Assembly: GCF_039912695.1 (NCBI RefSeq)
Contig: NZ_JBDSPJ010000014.1
Location: forward strand, 135,813-199,812
Source of the DNA: Pseudolysinimonas_A sp039912695
GTDB lineage: Bacteria > Actinomycetota > Actinomycetes > Actinomycetales > Microbacteriaceae
DNA: 64,000 nucleotides
Direction: 5' to 3'
The notes below the pieces were generated by a model. The model worked only from the letters and a program-made list of their open reading frames with translations, was not told the DNA's origin and did no database searches. A program made the translations under genes and the position numbers. Shown here in pieces: positions 25,579 through 33,026 of the stretch. Every line of letters starts with the position of its first letter. The stretch's first letter is position 1.

Positions 25579-26631
25579 TTACTTGACGCCGTACTGGGTG
25601 CACTTGGCGGCAACGTCGCCGGTGCAGAGGTCAGCAACGGTCGCGTCGCCAGCAGCGACAACGTCCTTCACCTTGTCCGGGCCAACCAGGATCGGAACGA
25701 CCTGGATGTAGGGCGTGCCGTCGTCGAGCTTCGCGTCGGCCGTGATCGTCTCACCCTTGAGGAGCGAGACGGCGGTGGCGACGGCCTTGTCGGCCTCGAG
25801 CTTGATCGGCTTGTAGACCGTGGCGGTCTGCTTGCCGAGGAGCACGTTCTGCAGACCGGCGACCGAGGCGTCCTGACCCGAGACCGGAACGGTGAGACCG
25901 TTCTTGTCGAGGATCGTGATGACGCCCGCAGCGTTGGTGTCGTTGGCGACCCACACTGCGTCGACCTTGCCACCGACCGAGGTCAGAGCCTGCTCGAAGT
26001 TGGTCGCCGACTTGGCGCCATCCCAGATACCGGCCGGCTCAGCTGCCGGCTTGATGCCAGCGGCTTCCATCTTGGAAACAGCACCGTCGTGGAAGAACGC
26101 CGCGTTGCCGTCGGTCGGGTCGCCGCCCATGTAGATGACGATTGCCGTCTTCGGGTCCTTGCCAGCAGCGGTGAGGCCGTCGACGATGGACTGGCCCTCA
26201 AGCGCGCCAACCGTGAAGTTGTCGAACGAGACGTAGTAGTCCGCACCCTTGATGGGGCGGTCGTACGCGATGACCGGGATGTTCTGGGCCTTGGCCTTGG
26301 CGGCCACGGCAACGCCAGCACCCTGGTAGTCGACGAGGATCATGACGCCACAGCCCTGAGTGAGCTGCTGGTCGGCGATCGTCGCGTACTTGGTGGTGTC
26401 ACCCTGAGCGTTCTGGATGTCGGCAGTGAAGCCGGCGGCCTCAAGACCCTTCTGCAGGTAACCACGGTCGTTGGCTTCCCAACGCGGCGACGATGCAGCA
26501 TCGGGCAGGATCACGCAAGCGCGAGTCGAGCTCGCGGTTTGGGTGCCACCGCCCGCGCCCGCACATCCGGCCAGGACGACAGCCGAGAATCCGGCAATCG
26601 CTACAACAGAGAACAATGAAGATCGCTTCAC
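25579..26631 (-). CDS. Sugar ABC transporter substrate-binding lipoprotein (XylF/RbsB type)
   Basis: Periplasmic-binding-protein-fold (Peripla_BP_4) sugar receptor, 350 residues, anchored as a lipoprotein through the lipobox VLAGC. Family features include ASSPRWEANDRGYLQKGLEAAGF, NIPVIAYDRPIKGADYYVSFDN and DAVWVANDTNAAGVITIL, which is closest to XylF-type proteins. The GTG start at 26631 follows an AAGGGGAG box and gives a proper signal peptide; upstream codons are open but lack such features. The ligand is probably a monosaccharide such as xylose; this is not provable here. Confidence 0.93.
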   Translation of the reverse strand: MKRSSLFSVVAIAGFSAVVLAGCAGAGGGTQTASSTRACVILPDAASSPRWEANDRGYLQKGLEAAGFTADIQNAQGDTTKYATIADQQLTQGCGVMILVDYQGAGVAVAAKAKAQNIPVIAYDRPIKGADYYVSFDNFTVGALEGQSIVDGLTAAGKDPKTAIVIYMGGDPTDGNAAFFHDGAVSKMEAAGIKPAAEPAGIWDGAKSATNFEQALTSVGGKVDAVWVANDTNAAGVITILDKNGLTVPVSGQDASVAGLQNVLLGKQTATVYKPIKLEADKAVATAVSLLKGETITADAKLDDGTPYIQVVPILVGPDKVKDVVAAGDATVADLCTGDVAAKCTQYGVK

Positions 26632-26769
26632 AGTGCTCCCCTTCTTTGAAGGTGAGGTAAACCCCTCGCTGGTGCCCCAGATCGTCTTCGACGGGGGCAT
26701 CAGCAATGCTCTCCCCTTGCGTTGGGGATTCCGTACAAACTTGATAACGCTTAGGTAACTTTCAAATGT

Positions 26770-26788
26770 TTTCGAAACGTTTACGAAA
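26770..26788. promoter_or_regulatory. LacI-family-type operator candidate upstream of sugar importer
   Basis: TTTCGAAACGTTTACGAAA has TTTCG/CGAAA arms around the AAACGTTT core. The core matches the CG-centred half-site style of LacI-family sugar regulators. It lies about 140 bp before the receptor GTG and overlaps the last codons of the symporter gene. No regulator gene is found in the window, so the protein that binds is unknown. Confidence 0.5.
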
Positions 26789-28151
26789 GTCCCAGATCGG
26801 CGACCGGCTCCTGGGGGCCGAGTTTGTAAAAGAAAAACGGCACCAGCGAGGCCACGCAACTGACCGCCGGGAGGATCGTGATCGCCAGAAAGACGGTGTC
26901 TTGCATCTGCGGGGTGACCGTGACGCCATCCTGGTATCCGGCGATCACGATGAAGATTCCGAAGGCCAGCACCGAGAACGCGCTCATCACTTTGGTCACG
27001 AAGGTGAGGGTCGCGAACGAGATCCCGTCGTTACGGACCCCGGTCTTCTGCTCGGCGTAGTCAACGGCATCCGCGATCATCGTGGTCTGCGCGACCAGAA
27101 ACACCCCGAGCATGAGGCCGCTCAGGAAGATGAACACGACGAGCACGATGAGGTTCTCAAACCCCGCGAAATACATGCCGACGTAGATGATCGCGGCCGC
27201 GACGGCGCTGAACAGGATGAGGGTGCGGCCGGAAACGCGGCGCATCACGACGGGCGTCGTGAAGGCAGCGATCACCATCCCCGCAATGATCGCCGCGCCG
27301 ACGAGCGTGAAGTTCTCATCGCTGCCGTAGGCGACCACGACAAACACGGCGCCGCCCGCCTGCACGATCGAGCGGCCGAAGCCGAGCACTGAGCCGAGCA
27401 ACACGAGCAGAAGAGGCTTGTTCTGAAAGAGCGTCCCGAACAGTTGCCGAAATCCCAGTGGCTCGGTTGTGGTCGCGCGCTCACGCGGAACAAAGAACGC
27501 CAGAAGGAAGATTCCCATCCCGACGACCGCGATCACCGCAACGGCGCGAGACCACCCGGCCGCGGTTGTGTCAGGCCCGAAGCTGAGGGCCGCGGCGAGC
27601 TTGGGCGCGCCGAGCGTTGAGAGTCCGATCGCAATTGCCCCGAAGGCCCGCACGTTTCCGATCACCCGGGCGCGCCGGGTCTGGTCGGGGAATGCCGACC
27701 CGATGAGCCCCCAGAGCGGAACGTCGCAGGCCGCGTAGACAAAGCCCCAGACCAGGTAGCAGATCGTGAAGTAGACGAGCTGCCCACTCTCGTCGATGTC
27801 GGGCACCGCGAAGATTAGTGCGGTCAGCAGCGCGACGGGAGCTGCAGAGAACAGGATGAACGGCCGCAACTTGCCCCACCGGGTGCGGGTGCGGTCGACC
27901 AGGGTTCCCACGAAGGGGTCGGCGATGGCATCCACGATGCGGGCGACGGTCAGCACCACGGTGACGACCGCGATCGCTCCGACGCTCAGACCCACGTACT
28001 CGACGAGGTAGAAGAGCAGGAAGGTGCTCACCGTCGCGTAGACCAGGTTCTGCCCGAAGGCCGCTGTCACGATCGCGGTGGATTGCGCCCGCGGCGTCGG
28101 CATCCACACTGCCTTGAGCGGCTTGCGGGTCGGGTCGGTGGTCGACGTCAT
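26781..28151 (-). CDS. MFS / glycoside-pentoside-hexuronide (GPH) cation symporter
   Basis: Integral membrane co-transporter of 456 residues with twelve predicted spans. Signature segments are DAIADPFVGTLVDRTRTRWGKLRPF after the second span and YAACDVPLWGLIGSAF in the fourth, both diagnostic of the GPH family (MelB, XylP, UidB relatives). It is 15 bp downstream of the alpha-mannosidase gene, so the likely cargo is a mannoside-containing oligosaccharide or its product (inference). Confidence 0.9.
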   Translation of the reverse strand: MTSTTDPTRKPLKAVWMPTPRAQSTAIVTAAFGQNLVYATVSTFLLFYLVEYVGLSVGAIAVVTVVLTVARIVDAIADPFVGTLVDRTRTRWGKLRPFILFSAAPVALLTALIFAVPDIDESGQLVYFTICYLVWGFVYAACDVPLWGLIGSAFPDQTRRARVIGNVRAFGAIAIGLSTLGAPKLAAALSFGPDTTAAGWSRAVAVIAVVGMGIFLLAFFVPRERATTTEPLGFRQLFGTLFQNKPLLLVLLGSVLGFGRSIVQAGGAVFVVVAYGSDENFTLVGAAIIAGMVIAAFTTPVVMRRVSGRTLILFSAVAAAIIYVGMYFAGFENLIVLVVFIFLSGLMLGVFLVAQTTMIADAVDYAEQKTGVRNDGISFATLTFVTKVMSAFSVLAFGIFIVIAGYQDGVTVTPQMQDTVFLAITILPAVSCVASLVPFFFYKLGPQEPVADLGLS

Positions 28152-28166
28152 TGTCGAATCCCTTTC

Positions 28167-31097
28167 TTAGGGCTTGAGCAGCAGGGTCTTGATTTCGAAC
28201 GGCCCAAAGCGGAGTTCGTTCAGGTCGGCGTCAGCGGTGGATCGCTCGAGCAGATCGGTTTCGGTCACCTGGCTGTGCGGCAGGGTCGTGCGCAGCGACG
28301 TCGTGGTCGCTGCGCCGAGGCTCTCGTACATCCGGATCACCGCTCCCTCGCCGTCTTCGGCAGGCTTGATGGTTTCGATGATGACAGCAGGATTGCTCGC
28401 TGTCGCGATCGAATCGAACGACACCCCCGAACGAACGAGGAGCGGGTTGTTCATCCGGTAGCCGTCGCGGATCACCGCCGTGAGATCACCCGTGGCGAAC
28501 GGCCGGAAGGCGTAGCTGAATTCATGGCTGCCGCGGTCGGCGGTCTTGTCGGGAAACGTGGGCGACCGCAGCAGGTTCAGGCTGAGCAGGCCGCTCTTGG
28601 CGCGGTGGCCATACTTCGAGTCATTGAGCAGCGCGAATCCGCCGTCGGCATCTTCAGTCGCGATCCACTTGTGGGCGCAGATCTCGAACTGCGCCGTCTC
28701 GACGTCGGTCTTTTCGGTCGTCGGGCGTTCGATATGGCCGAACTGGATCTCGCTCTTCGACGTCTCGCCGTAGTGAGTTGGCCGGAAGTCGGCGCGCAGC
28801 ATCCGGTGCGTCTCGTGCCAGTCGACGTGCGTCTCGATTCGCACCAGCGGGCTGCCGGCTTCGACCACGATGCGTTGCTCGATGCGTGAGCGGCGGAACC
28901 GGTAGACCTGCCGTCGCATCGCCGTCGGCCCGTCGACGAAGGTTTCGACCTGCGACGGCCGCAGCACGCGCGGGGAGCGCTTGAGGTAGCCCTGCCCGAT
29001 CTCCCAGGCGTCGAACGGCCACTGGTAGGGGTCGCGGTGCAGCACCAGGCGGTTGAGGCCGGCACCCGCGTGCTCATTCCCGACGGCATCGAGGCACGAG
29101 ACGATCTCACCGGTCGGTCCAAAGCGCAGGGTCAGGATGTCGTTGCCGAGCAGGTCGCCTTCGGCGATGAGGGTCGGCACCTCAGCCAGCGGTTCAAGCG
29201 GAGCCGCAGCGTACGGCTCGACCCGGGCGCGATACCAGGTGTCTCCGACGCGCAGCAGCTCGTCGCGCGGAACGCCGGTCAAGTTGAGCGTCCCGAGTTG
29301 TTCGCCCGCGTGCGGCAGCAGCGCTACGAACTCCTCCGAGATCACGTCGAGTTCGCCCGCGATGCGGCTCAGCGTCTCGCGGGCCTCTCGGCTCACGCGG
29401 GCGATCGAAGAGCCGGGCAGGATGTCGTGAAAGTGGTGCAGCAGCAGGTCGCGCCACAGCTGCTCGAGTCGCACGCGCGTGGGTTGGCCGACCGCCGCCG
29501 CGAGTGCCTCGGTCTGGTGCATCGTGCGTTCGGCGATGCGATTGAGCCGTTTGATCGCGCCGTTCGTCGTGTAGGTGCCCTGGTGCGCCTCGAGATAGAG
29601 CTCGCCGCGAAAGCGGTGGCGAATGTCGAGGAGCTCCAGCCGTCGAAAGAAGTCGGCTGCGCGCGAATACATCACTCGGGGCAGTCCCCGCAGGTTGGCT
29701 TCACGGGAGGTGACTTCGTGGTGGATCTCTCCCGGCCCGCCGCCACCGTCGCCCGAACCGTAGACCAGCAGAGCCGCGCCGAGGTCCTTCTCGGGATACT
29801 TCTTCAACCCGGCCAGGAGCCCGTCGGCAGCGCCGCGCGAGTTGTAGTCGCCTTCGGGCGGCATGTGTACGAGCACGGTCGAGCCGTCGATGCCCTCCCA
29901 GGTGAAGGTGCGGAAGGGGTGGTCGTTGAGTTTGTTCCAGGCGAGCTTGATCGTCTGAAACCAGTCCATCCCGCTCTTCTTCAGAATCTGTGGCAGTGCA
30001 CCGGTGTAGCCGAAGGTGTCGGGCAGCCAGCAGAGCCGCAGGTCGTCGTCGGTCAGAGCGAACTCTTCTTGCAGAAACCGCCGGCCGATCAGCGCTTGGC
30101 GCACGAGAGACTCACCACCGGGCATATTGGTGTCGGTCTCAACCCAGAACGAACCCTGCAGTTCGAGCCGTCCGGCAGCGACAGCGTGCTTCATGCGCGC
30201 GAAGAGGTCGGGATGACGCTCCTTCATCCACTGCATCTGCTGCGGTTGTGAGGTGCCGTAGATGTAACCGGGGCGGTCCTCAATCGAGGCGAGAGCTCGC
30301 GTGTAGGTGCGTGCGGCCTTGCGGCGCGTCTCACGCAGGGGCCAGAGCCACGCCATGTCGAGGTGCCCGTGGCCAACGGCGCTGTACAGAAACTCGGAGG
30401 TCGACGGCTTCGCAAGCGGTGCCGCGAGCACCAGTCGGGCGTTCGCGAGGTCGCCCTCCTCCACGTGCGCCCAGGCCGTGTCGAGATCGATCCGCAGCTC
30501 CGTGGCGAGTTCGGCATCTTCGGTCACCCCGGCGAGAACCGTGAGGGTGAGGTAGTCGTAGTAGAGCGCGAACGCCTCGTCGTCGCGCACCGCGAGATGA
30601 GCGCCCCGGAATCTGCCCTTTCCTACCGCGTAAATGATGTAGCCGTTGTGCGCGACGTCGGCGAAGAACTCGACGCGGTCGCCCGAGGTGTCGATTCGAC
30701 GTATGGGACGGTACGCACCCCCGCTGTGCGGCAGGTCGCCCTGCTGGAACGCGGTGGTGACAGCATCCAGAATCGTTCCGTCGGCGGCGTGTACCAACCC
30801 TTCGCCGCGGATGCCGAGCATCACCACGAGGTTGTCGCGCGGGGTGCCCGGCGGGATCTCGCCGCTGACGTGCAGCCAGGCGCAGTCGAGCACCTTGCCG
30901 TACGACGCGCCCCGACGGATCGGCCGAAACGCGCGCCCCGGAAGTTCGTCGAACGTGATCGGCTCAGGCGAGCGCAGAACTTCCGCGTGCAGCTCGCCCA
31001 CGGTGCGGTAGATCAGCTTCCGGATGCGGCGCAACCGCCGGTACTCCTTGGGCTGCTGAGCCGCGATGCCGAACAGCCAATTTGCGAATCCACGCAT
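28167..31097 (-). CDS. Alpha-mannosidase, glycoside hydrolase family 38
   Basis: Zinc-dependent retaining glycosidase that releases alpha-linked mannose, 976 residues and normal for bacterial GH38. The catalytic domain shows YSAVGHGHLDMAWLWPLRETRRK (zinc His/Asp), RLCWLPDTFGYTGALPQ (nucleophile-region Asp), WNKLNDHPFRTFTWEG and LLHHFHDILPGSSIARV. The C-terminal half is the beta-sandwich GH38C region. No signal peptide, so it acts inside the cell on imported substrate. It is first in the mannosidase-symporter pair and starts 39 bp from the neighbouring NAD(P)-binding gene. No strong ribosome site precedes ATG 31097, so the exact start is less certain. Confidence 0.92.
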   Translation of the reverse strand: MRGFANWLFGIAAQQPKEYRRLRRIRKLIYRTVGELHAEVLRSPEPITFDELPGRAFRPIRRGASYGKVLDCAWLHVSGEIPPGTPRDNLVVMLGIRGEGLVHAADGTILDAVTTAFQQGDLPHSGGAYRPIRRIDTSGDRVEFFADVAHNGYIIYAVGKGRFRGAHLAVRDDEAFALYYDYLTLTVLAGVTEDAELATELRIDLDTAWAHVEEGDLANARLVLAAPLAKPSTSEFLYSAVGHGHLDMAWLWPLRETRRKAARTYTRALASIEDRPGYIYGTSQPQQMQWMKERHPDLFARMKHAVAAGRLELQGSFWVETDTNMPGGESLVRQALIGRRFLQEEFALTDDDLRLCWLPDTFGYTGALPQILKKSGMDWFQTIKLAWNKLNDHPFRTFTWEGIDGSTVLVHMPPEGDYNSRGAADGLLAGLKKYPEKDLGAALLVYGSGDGGGGPGEIHHEVTSREANLRGLPRVMYSRAADFFRRLELLDIRHRFRGELYLEAHQGTYTTNGAIKRLNRIAERTMHQTEALAAAVGQPTRVRLEQLWRDLLLHHFHDILPGSSIARVSREARETLSRIAGELDVISEEFVALLPHAGEQLGTLNLTGVPRDELLRVGDTWYRARVEPYAAAPLEPLAEVPTLIAEGDLLGNDILTLRFGPTGEIVSCLDAVGNEHAGAGLNRLVLHRDPYQWPFDAWEIGQGYLKRSPRVLRPSQVETFVDGPTAMRRQVYRFRRSRIEQRIVVEAGSPLVRIETHVDWHETHRMLRADFRPTHYGETSKSEIQFGHIERPTTEKTDVETAQFEICAHKWIATEDADGGFALLNDSKYGHRAKSGLLSLNLLRSPTFPDKTADRGSHEFSYAFRPFATGDLTAVIRDGYRMNNPLLVRSGVSFDSIATASNPAVIIETIKPAEDGEGAVIRMYESLGAATTTSLRTTLPHSQVTETDLLERSTADADLNELRFGPFEIKTLLLKP

Positions 31098-31136
31098 GCA
31101 TCACATCTTGGCCTAGAGCACCGCGGCGCGACCCGC

Positions 31137-31793
31137 TTAGTGCATCGCGGTGAACCGAGCGCGGTGGTGAGCGCCGTTCTCGATCTCGTCGACGATCGCG
31201 ATGGCCAGGTCGTCGGCCGAGATCGTCGAACCGCCGTCGGCATCCGTAAGCAGCACGTCGCCACCGAGCTGGTAGCGACCCTTCGACGGGGTGCCGAGCC
31301 ACGACCCGAAGTCCCGCGGCGGGCTGACGTAGAACCAGTCGAGTGTTTCCGGCGTCGCTTTGAGTGTCTCAAGCACCCGAATCCCGGTTTCGACCTCGGG
31401 CTTGACGTCGTCAGGGATGTGCTCCTTCGAAACGTCCCACAGGGTGGGGCCGCCCTCTTCGGTCTGGAGTGAGGACGCTCCGCCAACGAATCCCAGACGG
31501 GTCGGGATGCCGGGGTGCCCGAGTCGCGCGATCAGCCCGTCGATCACGGCGTCGAGTTGCTGAGCCATGTCGCCGCGCGGCGACATGGCGCTCACCACGA
31601 CATCTCGGCCCGGCAGAACTGCGTCGAGTACGGCGGCGTCGAGGGCCGAGCCGGTGACGTAGTGGACACCGTCGATCGGAGATTCGGATGCCGACCGGCT
31701 GACCGAGGTCACCTCGTGTCCGCGCTTGGCGGCCTCTGCGACGATCGCCGCTCCGGCGTAGCCGGTGCCCCCGAGAACTGTGATGCGTGCCAT
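31137..31793 (-). CDS. NAD(P)-binding SDR-like protein (NmrA/YwnB type)
   Basis: Atypical short-chain dehydrogenase of 218 residues with a glycine-rich nucleotide motif VLGGTGYAGAAIVAEAAKRG at the N-terminus, as in flavin-reductase/NmrA-like proteins. ATG is preceded by an AAAGGAAG box. It is transcribed divergently from an HxlR regulator 97 bp away, a common pairing in which the regulator controls the oxidoreductase in response to electrophiles or quinones (inference). Confidence 0.87.
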   Translation of the reverse strand: MARITVLGGTGYAGAAIVAEAAKRGHEVTSVSRSASESPIDGVHYVTGSALDAAVLDAVLPGRDVVVSAMSPRGDMAQQLDAVIDGLIARLGHPGIPTRLGFVGGASSLQTEEGGPTLWDVSKEHIPDDVKPEVETGIRVLETLKATPETLDWFYVSPPRDFGSWLGTPSKGRYQLGGDVLLTDADGGSTISADDLAIAIVDEIENGAHHRARFTAMH

Positions 31794-31820
31794 GAAATCT
31801 TCCTTTACTCTCTATTGGTT

Positions 31821-31842
31821 ACTCATGTACGGTACGACGAGT
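31821..31842. promoter_or_regulatory. Inverted repeat in the HxlR/NAD(P)-binding divergent intergenic region
   Basis: ACTC-x2-GTAC on the left and GTAC-x3-GAGT on the right face each other across one base, giving an imperfect palindrome midway between the two divergent genes. Its place suggests the HxlR regulator's operator controlling both promoters (inference). Confidence 0.5.
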
Positions 31843-31890
31843 TGGGCATCCGCGGAAGTACGCACTTTGCAGTAAGGAAGGAACACAACG

Positions 31891-32259
31891 GTGACCACCT
31901 CACCCGCACGCGAGATCTGGAACCCGTATCGCCCCGACTGCCCGTCGCGGCGCCTGCTTGACCGGATCGGCGATCGCTGGACCGTCCTCATTGTCGGAGC
32001 GCTGGATGCCGGACCGACGCGGTTTTCGGCAATCGGTACCCGTGTGGGCGGCATCTCGCAGAAGATGCTGGCTCAGACACTTCGTGGCCTCGAGGCCGAC
32101 GGGCTCGTTAACCGCACCGCGTACGCCGAGGTGCCGCCCCGCGTTGAATACGAACTGACCGCGCTCGGTCGCTCACTGCAGGTACCCCTGCAGGCTCTCG
32201 AAGACTGGGCGGTCGAGAACATGTCTCGGGTCGCCGAGCACCAGAAGGCCGCTAGCTAA
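31891..32259 (+). CDS. HxlR-family transcriptional regulator
   Basis: Winged-helix regulator of 122 residues, complete. Family marks: the N-terminal DCPSRRLLDRIGDRWTVLIV with a conserved Cys that senses thiol-reactive compounds in several members, RFSAIGTRVGGISQKMLAQTLRGLEADG (recognition helix) and VEYELTALGRSL. GTG start behind AAGGAAGGAAC. Probably a dimer that represses the divergent NAD(P)-binding gene and itself (inference). Confidence 0.92.
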   Translation: MTTSPAREIWNPYRPDCPSRRLLDRIGDRWTVLIVGALDAGPTRFSAIGTRVGGISQKMLAQTLRGLEADGLVNRTAYAEVPPRVEYELTALGRSLQVPLQALEDWAVENMSRVAEHQKAAS

Positions 32260-32286
32260 AGGTTCAGAGTTCACGGTTAACGGGAG

Positions 32287-32317
32287 ATGCCCCGGAACCG
32301 GGGAGGTTCCGGGGCAT
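32287..32317. terminator. Perfect 13-bp bidirectional terminator hairpin
   Basis: ATGCCCCGGAACC (32287-32299) and GGTTCCGGGGCAT (32305-32317) pair perfectly over 13 bp with loop GGGGA, between the converging HxlR and 86-residue-protein genes. No U-run, as is common for actinobacterial terminators. Confidence 0.8.
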
Positions 32318-32337
32318 CCCGGGTGCTGTCGCCGCGC

Positions 32338-32598
32338 TCATCGCGAGGTGATCAGCAGGTGCCGCGCGCGAGCCCAGGTGAGTTCGCGAGTGTGGCGGGC
32401 CGACTCGTTCGCGTACCGACGAGAGATTTCCTCGCGGGGCAGCGCATACCGGCGACGGCCGTAGGTGATGAGAAGCAGCCCGAGGTGCAGAGCCAATCTG
32501 TCGAGGGCAGTCGGGCGCCGAGTATTCGCGTGCTGCGAGATCGGGCGCGACAACTCGTCGAGTTGGTGCGGCGGGTGGGCGTACAGCGTGGATGACAT
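32338..32598 (-). CDS. Conserved small protein, 86 residues
   Basis: A hypothetical protein with a central LDRLALHLGLLLITYGRR stretch and a C-terminal Arg/His-rich helix. This style of small protein is familiar from Microbacteriaceae genomes but has no known role. The start is well supported by GAGGAAA placed six bases before ATG. The amphipathic 'LHLGLLLITYG' helix could touch the membrane. A 27-codon frame with its own strong ribosome site lies 122 bp upstream on the same strand and may be a leader. Confidence 0.72.
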   Translation of the reverse strand: MSSTLYAHPPHQLDELSRPISQHANTRRPTALDRLALHLGLLLITYGRRRYALPREEISRRYANESARHTRELTWARARHLLITSR

Positions 32599-32720
32599 GG
32601 GGTTTTCCTCACAGGAGAGATTCGAGTCGAGACAGGGAGATCCGCTGACTGCCGATGAGGCAAGAGACGGACCTGGGCTTCGCGTGCGCCGCCACCGTGA
32701 AGCCGGCGGCGAGAAAGCCG

Positions 32721-32804
32721 CTAGTTCTGACCGGTGAGGACGCCGACGAAGCCGGCAGTGCGCGTGCGGAATGGAGTCATTCCTGCGAGGTTCGCGTTCA
32801 ACAT
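32721..32804 (-). CDS. Possible leader peptide, 27 residues
   Basis: ATG at 32804 is preceded by a perfect AAAGGAG ribosome site at ideal spacing. The 27-codon frame begins MLNANLAGMTPF and ends TGQN before TAG. GC-rich inverted repeats (GCGGC/GCCGC) follow the stop, then the 86-residue protein gene. A translated leader with downstream structure resembles an attenuation arrangement. No codon run that would identify a sensed amino acid is visible, so function is speculative. Confidence 0.45.
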   Translation of the reverse strand: MLNANLAGMTPFRTRTAGFVGVLTGQN

Positions 32805-33026
32805 GCTCGGCTCCTTTCTTGAGATCGGCGGGATGCGCTTACTGCGCTCCGCCAACCTACCGACCTGGGTATCCGAGGATCAAGGGCCACACACCCGAAT
32901 GCGGCCCGAACTTCATATCGGATCGGTAACGGATGGCCGTCTTTTACATTGCATCGAACACCCGTCCCGCCGGGTGATACCTTCGACTCCACCGGTCCCA
33001 GAACCTGATCGCAGACGGAGCCTGAG

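Noticed and set aside
25300..26619. 439-codon plus-strand frame opposite the sugar receptor
   Set aside because: Antisense to the XylF-like gene with Asp/Val/Arg-rich composition; no ribosome site or motif.
32465..32737. 90-codon plus-strand frame between the HxlR and phytochrome genes
   Set aside because: Antisense to the 86-residue gene and its leader; no ribosome site, Arg/Ser-rich composition.
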